Source: Actinomycetota bacterium (lineage in GTDB: Bacteria; Actinomycetota; Actinomycetes; S36-B12; UBA10799). From it: a DNA stretch of 64,000 bases. Below are positions 32,809 through 41,246 of the stretch, piece after piece (the stretch's first letter is position 1; each line of letters opens with the position of its first letter). The DNA lies in NCBI GenBank assembly GCA_020636995.1, contig JACJWU010000005.1, positions 186,001 through 250,000 of the forward strand, read 5' to 3'. The notes below the pieces were generated by a model, which searched no databases, was not told the DNA's origin, and saw nothing but the letters and a program-made list of their open reading frames with translations. Position numbers and translations under genes: made by a program.

Positions 32809-33999
32809 CGGCAGGAACCACGACCAGACCCCCACAACCAGAACACCGGCGGCCATGATCAGGAACGCCTCCTGCAGTCCGAGGTACTCGACCATCGGCC
32901 CACTGATCAGGTAGCCGATCGGGCCTGCCAGATAGGCCGCCGACGTCAGCAGGCCCACGACCCGGCCGCGCAGGTCACCCGGCGTGCGCTGCTGGATCAT
33001 GAGGTTCACCAACGGTCCCACCGGCCCGTAGAAGAGGCCCGCGAGCACGGCGAACACGACGAGGATCCCGTAGGCCGGCAGCGCAGCCATGCCCAGCACC
33101 GCGAGGCCACTGGCCGTCATGGACGACACGAACGCCACCCGCCGACCCGCTCGATGTCCGATCGCGCCGTAGATCAGCGCACCCAGGATTCCGCCGAGGG
33201 ACAGAGCCATGACGGTGACACCGAGCCGGCCGGGCTGTCCGAGCCCCTCGAAGTACACCGGCAACACCACACCCTCGACCGGCAGCCAGAAGCCGACGAT
33301 CACCATGCTGACCAGTGCGACCGCACGCAGCACACGGTCCCGCCAGACGAACCGCACGCCCTCGACGGTGGACACCCAGACCCCGGTGGCGCGCATGTGA
33401 TCGCCGGGGCGGCCTGCTCCGGGCACGCGGACCAGAACCATCACCAGGGCCCCGAGCGCGAACATCACGCTGGAGATCCAGAACGTCCCGGCCGCCCCGA
33501 GGAATCCGATCGCCAGGCCGCCGATGCCGGGCCCGATGAGATACGCCGCACCCCAGACCGCCTCGTGGATGCCGTTGGCCCGCTCCAGCCGGAGCCCGGC
33601 GGCCCGGGCGGCCTCCGGCAGCATCGCCTCCCGCGCGCTGATCCCGGCCGGGTCGAACACCGCCCCGAGGACCGCCAGACCGGCCAGCGCCCAGAATCCG
33701 AGGTCGAACCACGTGCTCAGGATCGGTACCAGCGCCACCGAGGTCATGGACAGCAGGTCGGAGACGACGGCGACCCGCCGACGCCCGATGCGATCCACGA
33801 AGACCCCGGCGAACAGGAAGGACACCAGCAGCGGTGCGGCGGTGATCGCACCCAGCCCGCCGGCGGCGCTGGCCGATCCGGTCAACTCGATCACCAGCCA
33901 CGGGAATGCGATCATCGAGATGCCGTTGGCGGTACCGCTGAAGACCGTGGCCGTTTCGAGACCCACGAACGGGATCCAGTCGCGGCCAGGGGTGCGCAT
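32644..33999 (-). CDS. MFS transporter (enterobactin-exporter-like/MFS_3)
   Basis: 451 residues, about 12 membrane helices. It has the loop motif DRIGRRRVAVVSDLLSM after helix 2 and a second-half GHRAGRRVAFVSS loop, and matches the drug/siderophore-efflux group. The last 55 residues (PGEQESGQDPGERPHEM onward) are polar, low-complexity and encoded antisense to the rhomboid gene. The ATG at 33999 gives MRTPGRDWIPFV. It diverges from the FAD enzyme gene with 35 bp between starts. Confidence 0.9.
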   Translation of the reverse strand: MRTPGRDWIPFVGLETATVFSGTANGISMIAFPWLVIELTGSASAAGGLGAITAAPLLVSFLFAGVFVDRIGRRRVAVVSDLLSMTSVALVPILSTWFDLGFWALAGLAVLGAVFDPAGISAREAMLPEAARAAGLRLERANGIHEAVWGAAYLIGPGIGGLAIGFLGAAGTFWISSVMFALGALVMVLVRVPGAGRPGDHMRATGVWVSTVEGVRFVWRDRVLRAVALVSMVIVGFWLPVEGVVLPVYFEGLGQPGRLGVTVMALSLGGILGALIYGAIGHRAGRRVAFVSSMTASGLAVLGMAALPAYGILVVFAVLAGLFYGPVGPLVNLMIQQRTPGDLRGRVVGLLTSAAYLAGPIGYLISGPMVEYLGLQEAFLIMAAGVLVVGVWSWFLPSLRHMDDTVGLPGEQESGQDPGERPHEMTQPGHPGLDAERQRPDQDPAVEEEDA

Positions 34000-34034
34000 A
34001 ATCGCATTGTGGCGGTTGCGGGGAGGATGGTGCT

Positions 34035-35285
34035 GTGAGTTCTTGGCCCAAGGGCGCACCGCATGCCACCGCGGACGTGGTGGTGGTCGGCGCCGGCATC
34101 GCGGGGCTTGCTGCCGCGCACCATGTCGCGGAGGCCGGTTTCGAGGTTCTGGTGATCGAGGCCGACGAGCGCGTGGGGGGCCGGATCCAGACCGACGAGG
34201 TCGACGGCTTCCGGCTCGACCGGGGCTTCCAGCTCTACAACCCCGCCTACCCCGAAGGCGCGCGCCTGCTCAACCTCGCTGCGCTGGACCTCAAGGCCTT
34301 CTTCCCAGGTGCGGTGCTGAGTACACAGGACGGTCCGCGTTGGCTGGTCGACCCCCGACGCGCAACCCGCTCCAGCCTGCGCAACGTGCGGACTCCACTC
34401 GGGCCCATCGGCACTCTGCAGACCCTCCGCTACCTGACCGGATGTGCGGTGACGGACCCGCGGGAGGTGGAGAGTCGTCCAGACATGAGCGCCCGGGAGG
34501 CGTTCGCGCAGGCCCACATCGGCAACCGCCCACTGCACTTGCTGCTGCAACCCTTCCTCTCAGGCGTGCTCGCCGATCCCGATCTCGACACAAGTCGCAG
34601 ATTCGCTGACCTGGTCCTGCGATCACTGGCCCGCGGTACGCCCGCGGTGCCGGCAACCGGCATGCAGGCGATCCCGGATCAACTGGCGAAGGGCCTGCGT
34701 AGCCGGATCTTCCGGGGCGTACGCGCGGAGTCGGTGACCGCCACCCGGATCGAGACCGCCGCCGGTGGCATCGACTGCGACGCCGTGATCGTGGCCACGG
34801 ACCCCGCAACCGCCGCACGCCTGGTGCCCGGGGTGCCGGAGCCGACGATGCGCGGCCTGACCACCTGGTATTTCAGCATCGAAGAGGACGACCTGTACGG
34901 CGGGAAACCCGTGCTGGTGCTGGCGTCGGAGCGCCAGGGTCCGGTGACGAACAGCGTGGTCATGAGTTATGCCGCCCCCGACTACGCCCCCGCCGGACGG
35001 CATTTGGTCCAGGCCACGGCGGTGGGTGTTGCGCAGACGGACGTCACTGAGGTTCGAAGGCACCTCGCTGACATGTACGGCATACCGACCGGACACTGGG
35101 AACTCGTCGGGCACTATCCGATTCCCGCCGCTCTGCCCGCCGCACTTCCGCCCTTCACGACCCGCGGCGAGCAGGACTTCGGCGGGATCGTCGTCGCCGG
35201 TGACCACCGCGACACCCCGTCGATCCAGGGTGCTCTGGTGAGCGGACGCCGCGCCGCCCGCACGGTCTGCCGCCGTCTGCGCTGA
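34035..35285 (+). CDS. FAD-dependent amine oxidase/phytoene desaturase-like oxidoreductase
   Basis: 416 residues from a GTG with GGGAGG about 8 nt upstream. FAD binding: VVVVGAGIAGLAAAHHV with GAGIAG at 19-24, then VIEADERVGGRI. C-terminal FAD contact: IVVAGDHRDTPSIQGALVSGRRAA. It belongs to the flavin amine oxidase superfamily (PF01593), close to plant and actinobacterial protoporphyrinogen-oxidase-like proteins of unknown substrate. A family A element follows it. Confidence 0.85.
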   Translation: MSSWPKGAPHATADVVVVGAGIAGLAAAHHVAEAGFEVLVIEADERVGGRIQTDEVDGFRLDRGFQLYNPAYPEGARLLNLAALDLKAFFPGAVLSTQDGPRWLVDPRRATRSSLRNVRTPLGPIGTLQTLRYLTGCAVTDPREVESRPDMSAREAFAQAHIGNRPLHLLLQPFLSGVLADPDLDTSRRFADLVLRSLARGTPAVPATGMQAIPDQLAKGLRSRIFRGVRAESVTATRIETAAGGIDCDAVIVATDPATAARLVPGVPEPTMRGLTTWYFSIEEDDLYGGKPVLVLASERQGPVTNSVVMSYAAPDYAPAGRHLVQATAVGVAQTDVTEVRRHLADMYGIPTGHWELVGHYPIPAALPAALPPFTTRGEQDFGGIVVAGDHRDTPSIQGALVSGRRAARTVCRRLR

Positions 35286-35417
35286 CCCACAAGCCGACGG
35301 CACGCGCGCGTTGATTGTTGCGACGCTACCGATCCGACACCGGCGGGCCTCCAGCGCTCAACCGTGGCGCGGCGGCCCGATGCGGTACTCCGCCGGCCTC
35401 GGGATGGTCATCGCACA

Positions 35418-35553
35418 TTCCGGTTAGAGATCGGCCGTCCGGTTAGAGATCGGCCGTCCGGTTAGAGAAACAGCACTCCGGTTAGCCCTATACGGCCGTG
35501 GGACTCTAACCAACCTGCCGCCGACTAACCAACATGCCGATCTCTAACCGGAA
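35418..35553 (+). repeat. Family A palindromic element, locus A2
   Basis: 136 nt with four GGTTAG units on the left, core CCGGTTAGCCCTATACGG-CCGTGGGACTCTAACC, and three CTAACC units on the right. Terminal arms are TTCCGGTTAGAGATCGGC and GCCGATCTCTAACCGGAA. It lies 132 nt after the FAD-enzyme stop. The stretch before it (35286-35417) has no recognised feature except GGCACGCGCGCGTTGATTG, an echo of the 5570 region. Confidence 0.85.
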
Positions 35554-35715
35554 GGCGCAGACACTTACCGACAGCGGACCGGCCCAACGCCTTGTGGCGG
35601 GGCATCAACCGCCGCGCCGCCTCGACCAAGGTGGCCCTGGATCTCCAACCAGCACCGAGAACACACCAGCATCCCGAAAGCCACAACCACGCGACCAACT
35701 TCCCTGGGCAGAGCA
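35554..35715 (+). repeat. Family A tail sequence, locus A2
   Basis: Diverged tail shared with loci A3-A5. It starts CAGACACTTACCGACAGCGG, continues GGCCCAACGCCTTGTGGCG and later contains CGCGACCAAC and GGGCAGAGC. No credible reading frame is present between here and the SDR gene. Confidence 0.55.
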
Positions 35716-35769
35716 CCCAGCACTCAATCGCGGCGCGGGCGGCCCGCGTGCGGTTTGCCCCCAGCCACG

Positions 35770-35775
35770 TACCGT
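35770..35775 (+). promoter_or_regulatory. Leaderless-type -10 box of the SDR gene
   Basis: TACCGT, 7 nt before the ATG at 35783. Confidence 0.5.
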
Positions 35776-35782
35776 GGAAGCC

Positions 35783-36715
35783 ATGGGCTGGCAAATCACC
35801 GACATCCCCGACCTCTCGGGACGCACCTTCCTTGTCACCGGCGCGAACTCCGGCCTGGGGTTCGAAACCGCGAAGGCACTCGCCGGAGCCGGTGGGCAGG
35901 TCGTGCTCGCCGGCCGGTCTCGAGAGAAGATCGGCGCTGCTCAGCGCCAGATCCCGCAGGACACGCTGGCACTCGAACTCGACCTCTCCGATCTGGCGAG
36001 CGTCCATGCGGCAGCGGAGAGTCTTCCCGTCGCGTCACTCGATGTCCTCGTGAACAACGCCGGCGTCATGGCTCCGCCCCTGGGGCGGACCGCGGACGGG
36101 TTCGAGACCCAGATCGGAACCAACCACCTCGGGCACTTCGCCCTCACCGGACTATTGCTGCCCCGGATGCCGATCGACGGGGGTGATGCCCGGGTGGTGA
36201 CGGTGTCCAGCGGCGCCCACCGCATGGGGTCCGTCGACGTCGACGACCTGAACTACGAGCGGCGCAAGTACTCCTCCTGGCCCGCCTACGGCCAGAGCAA
36301 ACTGGCCAACCTGCTGTTCATGGCCGAGTTGGACCGCCGGGCACACGCAGCCGACTGGACGCTGCGCAGTGTGGCGGCACACCCGGGCTACGCCGCGACC
36401 AACCTGCAGTTCGCCGGGCCGAAGTACGCCCGCAATCCGGTGGGCAAGCAGATCACGCGCGTGATGAATGCGGTCATGGGACAGTCCGCGAGTTCCGGCG
36501 CCCGACCGCAGTTGTACGCCGCCACTATGCCTGACGTGCGTGGGGGCGAGTACTTCGGTCCGGATGGTTTGATGGAGTCGCGCGGCGCCCCGAAGCGTGT
36601 GGACCCCAACGCCGCAGCCAAGGATGTCGCCACCGCGAAGAAACTCTGGGACCTCTCTGAGCAACTCACCGGGGTGTCCTACGACACGGTCCGGCCGAAC
36701 TCCTCCACCTCGTAG
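35783..36715 (+). CDS. SDR-family oxidoreductase, retinol dehydrogenase/POR-like
   Basis: 310 residues. Cofactor motif TGANSGLG at 19-26, then NNAGVM, SSGAH and the catalytic YGQSK (Tyr-x3-Lys). AGRSREK after the second strand suggests NADP(H). Overall layout matches the WWOX/retinol dehydrogenase/protochlorophyllide-reductase-like SDRs common in actinomycetes. The substrate is unknown. Its last 37 nt overlap the convergent AMMECR1 gene. Confidence 0.9.
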   Translation: MGWQITDIPDLSGRTFLVTGANSGLGFETAKALAGAGGQVVLAGRSREKIGAAQRQIPQDTLALELDLSDLASVHAAAESLPVASLDVLVNNAGVMAPPLGRTADGFETQIGTNHLGHFALTGLLLPRMPIDGGDARVVTVSSGAHRMGSVDVDDLNYERRKYSSWPAYGQSKLANLLFMAELDRRAHAADWTLRSVAAHPGYAATNLQFAGPKYARNPVGKQITRVMNAVMGQSASSGARPQLYAATMPDVRGGEYFGPDGLMESRGAPKRVDPNAAAKDVATAKKLWDLSEQLTGVSYDTVRPNSSTS

Positions 36716-37200
36716 GTCCATATCTGCACCGGCCAATGCCTCGGGCGCAGGCCCGCTTTGCGCCAGAGTCCCGCCACGAACTGTTCGCTCGTGGGCAGTT
36801 GCTCCCACACCGCGGGCAGAAAGGTGCCACGTCTGCCATCCGCCGCAACGACCGCGCCGACCCGCGGCAGCCGAGACACGACATCGTCGTAGGACTCTGC
36901 GGGGAAGTCGGTCAGCGGGCCGAGAACCGATATCTCGACGTGGACGTCGTGCAGATCCTGCACCGGCGGGAAGCGAGGATCCTCGAACGCAGCGGCGCGC
37001 GCATGCTCCGCGATGTCGAGCCCGAGAGACTGGTAGGGCTGCAGCGCGCCGATGCACCCCAACAACTCACCTCGTCGACGCAGAGTCACGAAGGAGCAGC
37101 CCGGCTCGCGCAGATACTCCGGGAGGCCGGCCGCGATCGAGCCTCGGATCGCTGCGATCGCGATGTCCAGCATCTCGTCGTGCTGCGTCGCGGTGAACAT
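36679..37200 (-). CDS. amrA: AmmeMemoRadiSam system protein A (AMMECR1 domain)
   Basis: 173 residues, AMMECR1 fold (PF01871). The family's invariant LRGCIG hexapeptide appears here as LLGCIG. FVTLRRRGELLGCIG, AAAFEDPRFPP, VHVEISVLGP and GRRGTFLPAVWEQLP follow the family in order. The ATG overlaps the MEMO gene stop by one base. It is the third gene of an AMP-ligase, MEMO, AMMECR1 leftward run, downstream of the radical SAM gene. The system's biochemical role is not established. Confidence 0.9.
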   Translation of the reverse strand: MFTATQHDEMLDIAIAAIRGSIAAGLPEYLREPGCSFVTLRRRGELLGCIGALQPYQSLGLDIAEHARAAAFEDPRFPPVQDLHDVHVEISVLGPLTDFPAESYDDVVSRLPRVGAVVAADGRRGTFLPAVWEQLPTSEQFVAGLWRKAGLRPRHWPVQIWTYEVEEFGRTVS

Positions 37201-37964
37201 CACAGCCCCACCGTGAAGGCGCCGTAGCCCACCACACGGTCGTGGGGTCCGGCGGTGTCCCCGGAGTTGTGCAGGTCCAGTAGCCGTACCGGCATGTCGA
37301 GGCGCTGCGCGGCCAGTAGAAGCCCGCGCAGGGGGTAGGCACCGCACGCGTCATGATCATCGATCTCGCGCCACGCCCGGCTGACGATTTGCCCGGCCGT
37401 GACGGCGTCGCGCGCCCGCGCCTGCTCGTAGGTCAGGTAGTGCGAGAGGTCCGTGGACAACACCACAGTGCTGTCCGGATCGGCGAGGAAACCCTGCAGT
37501 ACATCAGCCACCATCTCCGGATCTGCCCTCCCCACCAGCAGCGGCACCAGCCGCCACCCCGGTTCCAGTTGCACCTGCAGGAAGGGCAGTTGTACCTCAA
37601 GGCTGTGTTCGGGGGCGTGCGGGTAGTCGTCCTGCGGCAGCCCGGCCGCGGCGATCGCCTCCTGATCGATCTCGACATCGCCGAGCGGGGTGCGCCACAT
37701 CTGTGTCGTGGGCGCGACCATGCCGTCGACGGCGATGAAATGCGCCGGCCCCGCCAGGACCACCCGGGGGGTACTTCGCAGCGTGGCGTAGGCGTGGGCC
37801 GCGACCGGCCCGGAGTAGATGTGCCCGGCGTGCGGCACGATGATCCCCGGCGGCTGCGCGCCCCCTTGCGGCACAGCAGCGAGATATCCGGCCACCTCCT
37901 CGGCGAGTTCATACGAGTCGCCGGTGTAGAAGCGGCCGGCCACCGCGGGTTGCCGGACTCTCAT
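37200..37964 (-). CDS. amrB: AmmeMemoRadiSam system protein B (MEMO1 family)
   Basis: 254 residues, MEMO fold related to class III nonhaem iron extradiol dioxygenases (PF01875). Metal-type histidines are in VPHAGHIYSG (H45 and H48) and GPAHF (H75); the matching cysteine is in DHDACGAYPL. STDLSHYL and YGAFTVGL at the end are also family-typical. Human MEMO1 binds iron and redox-active copper; the bacterial reaction is unknown. Start overlaps the ligase stop by 4 nt. Confidence 0.9.
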   Translation of the reverse strand: MRVRQPAVAGRFYTGDSYELAEEVAGYLAAVPQGGAQPPGIIVPHAGHIYSGPVAAHAYATLRSTPRVVLAGPAHFIAVDGMVAPTTQMWRTPLGDVEIDQEAIAAAGLPQDDYPHAPEHSLEVQLPFLQVQLEPGWRLVPLLVGRADPEMVADVLQGFLADPDSTVVLSTDLSHYLTYEQARARDAVTAGQIVSRAWREIDDHDACGAYPLRGLLLAAQRLDMPVRLLDLHNSGDTAGPHDRVVGYGAFTVGL

Positions 37965-39292
37965 CGCGCCACCCCCAACGCCAGTTGCAGCCGTTCGACC
38001 TTTCCGGAGGCGTTGTGCGGAAGAGCATCCATGTGGTCGATCTCCTTCGGGCGCTTGTATGCCGCGAGGTGCTCCCGAGCCCACTGCCCCACCGCCTGCG
38101 GCGTCGCAGAGCCGCTGTACACGACGCAGACCCGCTGTCCCCAGTGCTCATCCTCGCGGCCGAACGCGGCGACCTCCTGCACTCCGGGGCATTCGGCCAG
38201 GGCCGCCTCCACCTCTGCGGGATAGACATTGACCCCGCCACTGATGATCAGATCCTCGCGCCGGCCTTCCAGATAGAGATACCCGTCATCCAGTCGGCCG
38301 AGGTCGCCCACCGAGAAGGCATCGCCGTCCCAAGCGGCGGCAGTCTTCACCGGATCGTTCCAGTACTCGAACCGCGCGAAGTCCGGCGTGTGGCACCAGA
38401 TGACACCGTCCCGGACCTCCAGGGTGCGCCCGATGCGGGCGCGTCCGACCGTACCCGGGCGTTGCTCCCATTCCGCTGCGGAGCACACCGTGAACTGCCC
38501 CTCGGTCGAGCCGTAGAACTCCCAGACGCTGTCCACCCCTGCCCAATCGTGCAATCGCCGTTTCAGCTGCGGCGGGATCGCGGCCCCGGCGTGCGTCACC
38601 AGACGGTAAGGGCTCGGGGGCAAGTCGAGTCCGAACAACCGTTGAAGATGGCTGGGCACCAGGAAGGCGTGGGTCGGGCGGTGATCACGCAATGCCGCGG
38701 CGATCGCCGGCGCATCGAAGACTCCCGGTAGCACCGCTGTCCCGCCTGCGTGCAGCACCAGCATCGCGTACCGCAGTGGCGCCGCGTGGCACAGCGGACC
38801 GTGCACCAGGGTCACGTCCGAGCTGGTGAAGCCCCACTGGTCCAACTCGTCGCGCCACAGCGCCGCGGTGAGATCCTCGCCGATCCCCTGGGTGAAGACG
38901 CCCTTGGGGCGCCCGGTGGTTCCCGAGGTGTAGTGCATAGGGCGGCCCAGCGGCCAATCCGCGAGTTCCGGGGGTGGGCCCGCGTGTGTCACAAGGGACT
39001 GCAGGTGTGCCGACTCGCTGATCACCACCGTGGCACCGCTGTCGGTCACGATGTGCGAACGTTCGGGTCCGGTGAGCAGCGGGTTGATCGGCACCGGGGT
39101 GATCCCGGTGCGCAGGGCGGCAGCAGTGACAGCGATGACACAGGCCTGCAAGTAGGCGGCTTCCTCAGCGGGGAACCGGTGTTCCGGCGTCACGAGCGCG
39201 ACGCGATCACCGGGCCGCAGTCCCGAAGCGTGTAGGCCACCCGCGGCAGCGACCGTCAGGCGCTGGTACTGCGCTGCCTCGAGCACGTACAT
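37961..39292 (-). CDS. Class I adenylate-forming enzyme (acyl/aryl-CoA ligase-like) coupled to AmmeMemoRadiSam genes
   Basis: 443 residues. ANL-superfamily motifs in order: P-loop YTSGTTGRPKG at 121-131, YGSTEG at 260-265, GD at 329-330 with EGRREDLIISGGVNVYP, and the catalytic lysine K431 in NASGKVERL. It is about 50 residues shorter than typical acyl-CoA synthetases at the N-terminus, but the start is supported by TAGCCT 6 nt upstream. It would activate a carboxylate to an acyl-AMP and probably a CoA thioester. The 4-nt overlap with the MEMO gene implies joint expression. Confidence 0.85.
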   Translation of the reverse strand: MYVLEAAQYQRLTVAAAGGLHASGLRPGDRVALVTPEHRFPAEEAAYLQACVIAVTAAALRTGITPVPINPLLTGPERSHIVTDSGATVVISESAHLQSLVTHAGPPPELADWPLGRPMHYTSGTTGRPKGVFTQGIGEDLTAALWRDELDQWGFTSSDVTLVHGPLCHAAPLRYAMLVLHAGGTAVLPGVFDAPAIAAALRDHRPTHAFLVPSHLQRLFGLDLPPSPYRLVTHAGAAIPPQLKRRLHDWAGVDSVWEFYGSTEGQFTVCSAAEWEQRPGTVGRARIGRTLEVRDGVIWCHTPDFARFEYWNDPVKTAAAWDGDAFSVGDLGRLDDGYLYLEGRREDLIISGGVNVYPAEVEAALAECPGVQEVAAFGREDEHWGQRVCVVYSGSATPQAVGQWAREHLAAYKRPKEIDHMDALPHNASGKVERLQLALGVAR

Positions 39293-39298
39293 GAACCC

Positions 39299-39304
39299 AG
39301 GCTA
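39299..39304 (-). promoter_or_regulatory. Leaderless-type -10 box of the ligase-amrB-amrA operon
   Basis: TAGCCT on the minus strand, 6 nt from the ATG at 39292. Confidence 0.5.
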
Positions 39305-39445
39305 GCCGCCGTCAGCCGCTCATCAGAGCCTTCCGCGGCGCGGCCGCTTCCTGCAGCCGCAACGTCCCAACAGGCATCTCCGCACAAAGATGGGAGATAC
39401 CGGAATCCAACTTCGGATCGCGCCATTGTCGTGGGGCGGCAGGAA

Positions 39446-40555
39446 TTAGCGCCGGCCATCCATCTGTACCGGCAGCCGACGCCTACCCCACGTCCCCGGC
39501 GTCGCCGCGAATACACCCGGGATCCGCGTGCCGCAGAAGGAGCATGCGCCGGTGGCGTCGAGGTCGTAGGAAAGCAGGTCGTACCAGTCACGCTCGATCA
39601 CGGGCTTATGACACCCGGGGCAGAACGTCGTGTCCCCGGCGGTGTCATGGACGTTGCCCGTATAGGCGAACCGGACACCGGCGTCGATCGCGATCTCGCG
39701 CGCGCGGCGCAGGGTGTCAGGCGGCGTGGGCGGCACGTCCAGCATCTTCCAGTCCGGATGAAAGGCGCTGAAATGCATGGGAACGTCCGGGCCCACGTGC
39801 TCGACGACCCAATCGCACATCCTGCGAAGCTCATCGTCGGAGTCGTTGTGCCCCGGCACGACCAAGGTCGTCAACTCCACCCAGACGTCACTTTCGTTCG
39901 CCGCCCATTCGATGGATTGCAGGACCGCGTCGAGGTCGCCCCCGCACACCTTGCGGTAGTACTCGTGAGTGAAGCCCTTGAGATCGATGTTCACCGCATC
40001 CATGGCGCCGAAGAGTTCGGCTCGCGGCGCAGGTTCGATGTAACCGGCAGTCACACCGACGGTTCGGATCCCCTGGTCGCGACAGGCGATCGCGGTGTCA
40101 ACGGCGTACTCGAGGAACACCACCGGGTCGTTGTAGGTGAACGCAACGCTGGTGCATCCCAGCCTGACGGCGGCATCGGCGATCGCTCGCGGCGACGCAC
40201 TGTCGGCCAAGGTGTCGATGTCCCGGGACTTGGAGATGTCCCAGTTCTGGCAGAACTTGCACGTGAGGTTGCAGCCTGCGGTCCCGAACGAGAGCACCGG
40301 TGTCCCGGGCAAGAAGTGATTCAACGGCTTCTTCTCGATGGGGTCGATGCAGTAGCCACTTGAGCGACCGTACGTCGTGGAGACGATCCGATCGCCCTCC
40401 CGGGCGCGCACGAAACAGAGTCCTCGCTGACCCTCGTGCAGCCGGCAGGCCCGCGGGCAGACGTCGCACTGGACGCGGCCGTCATCGAGTACGTGCCAGT
40501 ACGTCGTCTCGGCGATCTCGCCGAACAACGGGCTGGCGTGCACGTGCGCCCCCAT
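39446..40555 (-). CDS. amrS: AmmeMemoRadiSam system radical SAM enzyme
   Basis: 369 residues. The radical SAM cluster motif is C95-x3-C99-x2-C102 (CNLTCKFC). An upstream cysteine set C30-x2-C33-x3-C37 and C47, and a C-terminal pair of CxxC motifs (FCPGC and CSFC), suggest extra metal sites. The N-terminal block CDVCPRACRL resembles glycyl-radical activating enzymes. Family TIGR04337 always accompanies AMMECR1 and MEMO proteins. It lies 153 bp upstream of the ligase on the same strand and may be expressed with it. Confidence 0.92.
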   Translation of the reverse strand: MGAHVHASPLFGEIAETTYWHVLDDGRVQCDVCPRACRLHEGQRGLCFVRAREGDRIVSTTYGRSSGYCIDPIEKKPLNHFLPGTPVLSFGTAGCNLTCKFCQNWDISKSRDIDTLADSASPRAIADAAVRLGCTSVAFTYNDPVVFLEYAVDTAIACRDQGIRTVGVTAGYIEPAPRAELFGAMDAVNIDLKGFTHEYYRKVCGGDLDAVLQSIEWAANESDVWVELTTLVVPGHNDSDDELRRMCDWVVEHVGPDVPMHFSAFHPDWKMLDVPPTPPDTLRRAREIAIDAGVRFAYTGNVHDTAGDTTFCPGCHKPVIERDWYDLLSYDLDATGACSFCGTRIPGVFAATPGTWGRRRLPVQMDGRR

Positions 40556-40646
40556 ACCTCTAGCGGACTCCCGTCGGGCGCAGATGTCAAGGGGCGCGGG
40601 CCCACCGATGGGGCTCAGAACCGCCGGGGGGACAGAGGCCGCCGGG

Positions 40647-41015
40647 TCACCGAGCCGGAACCTCGAGGTGGTACGCGTAGTGGCTGTCCAGGGCCAGCAG
40701 GAATGCACCTTGAACCGCGATCGCTGCCCCGTCGCCGGTACGCCCCCTGCGCCAAGCGGCCACAGCGAGACCGAGGTAGCCGACGTCCGCCACGCAGTTG
40801 AGATGCAGGATCGTCCGCAGGCGACGGGGATCGGGGTCGGGCCGCGTCGCGCCGAAACCCGCAATGGCTGCGTCGACCGCACCCCATGCCAGTGTCTGGC
40901 GCCCGAAGGCGCGGACCTGCGGATCACGTCCGGCAGCCCACACCACCGCCCCACCGACGACTGAGGCCGCCGACCACGTTGCCAGGGTCCGCATCAGCCC
41001 TTGTGACGTCGCCAT
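40647..41015 (-). CDS. Small membrane protein of unknown function
   Basis: 122 residues. Two or three hydrophobic segments (about 13-28, 47-60, 76-90 and 97-112), with FGRQTLAWGAVDAAIAGFG in the middle and HLNCVADVGYLGLAVAAWRRG after it. This pattern occurs in actinobacterial proteins of the DUF6992 type, as far as I can judge. It overlaps the DUF5522 gene by one base. Confidence 0.7.
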   Translation of the reverse strand: MATSQGLMRTLATWSAASVVGGAVVWAAGRDPQVRAFGRQTLAWGAVDAAIAGFGATRPDPDPRRLRTILHLNCVADVGYLGLAVAAWRRGRTGDGAAIAVQGAFLLALDSHYAYHLEVPAR

Positions 41016-41239
41016 CAGGTCCCTCCCACGTACGGGCAGTGACGGCAGCCGCTGTTGCAGCACCGCCCCCGCTTCAGATGAACTGCTGCAGTCATCACGA
41101 ACAAGCCCGATGAAGGGTCGAGGTAGCCGGGCTCGCCGGCAGCGACCGCCGCGTCATGGCGGCGCATGATCTCGACCCATTGCGGATGATCCGGGGACAG
41201 CCGATCGGGATGTGGCGTCAGCGGGTCGGTCCGGGGCAC
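41015..41239 (-). CDS. DUF5522 Cys-rich small protein
   Basis: 74 residues, ending in a cysteine cluster C60-C61-x3-C65-x2-C68 followed by PY, preceded by GYLDPSSGLFVMTAAVHLKRG. This matches DUF5522. The cluster could bind zinc or an Fe-S centre. Lies between DUF2461 and the small membrane protein on the same strand. Function unknown. Confidence 0.85.
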   Translation of the reverse strand: MPRTDPLTPHPDRLSPDHPQWVEIMRRHDAAVAAGEPGYLDPSSGLFVMTAAVHLKRGRCCNSGCRHCPYVGGT

Positions 41240-41246
41240 TCCCCCA

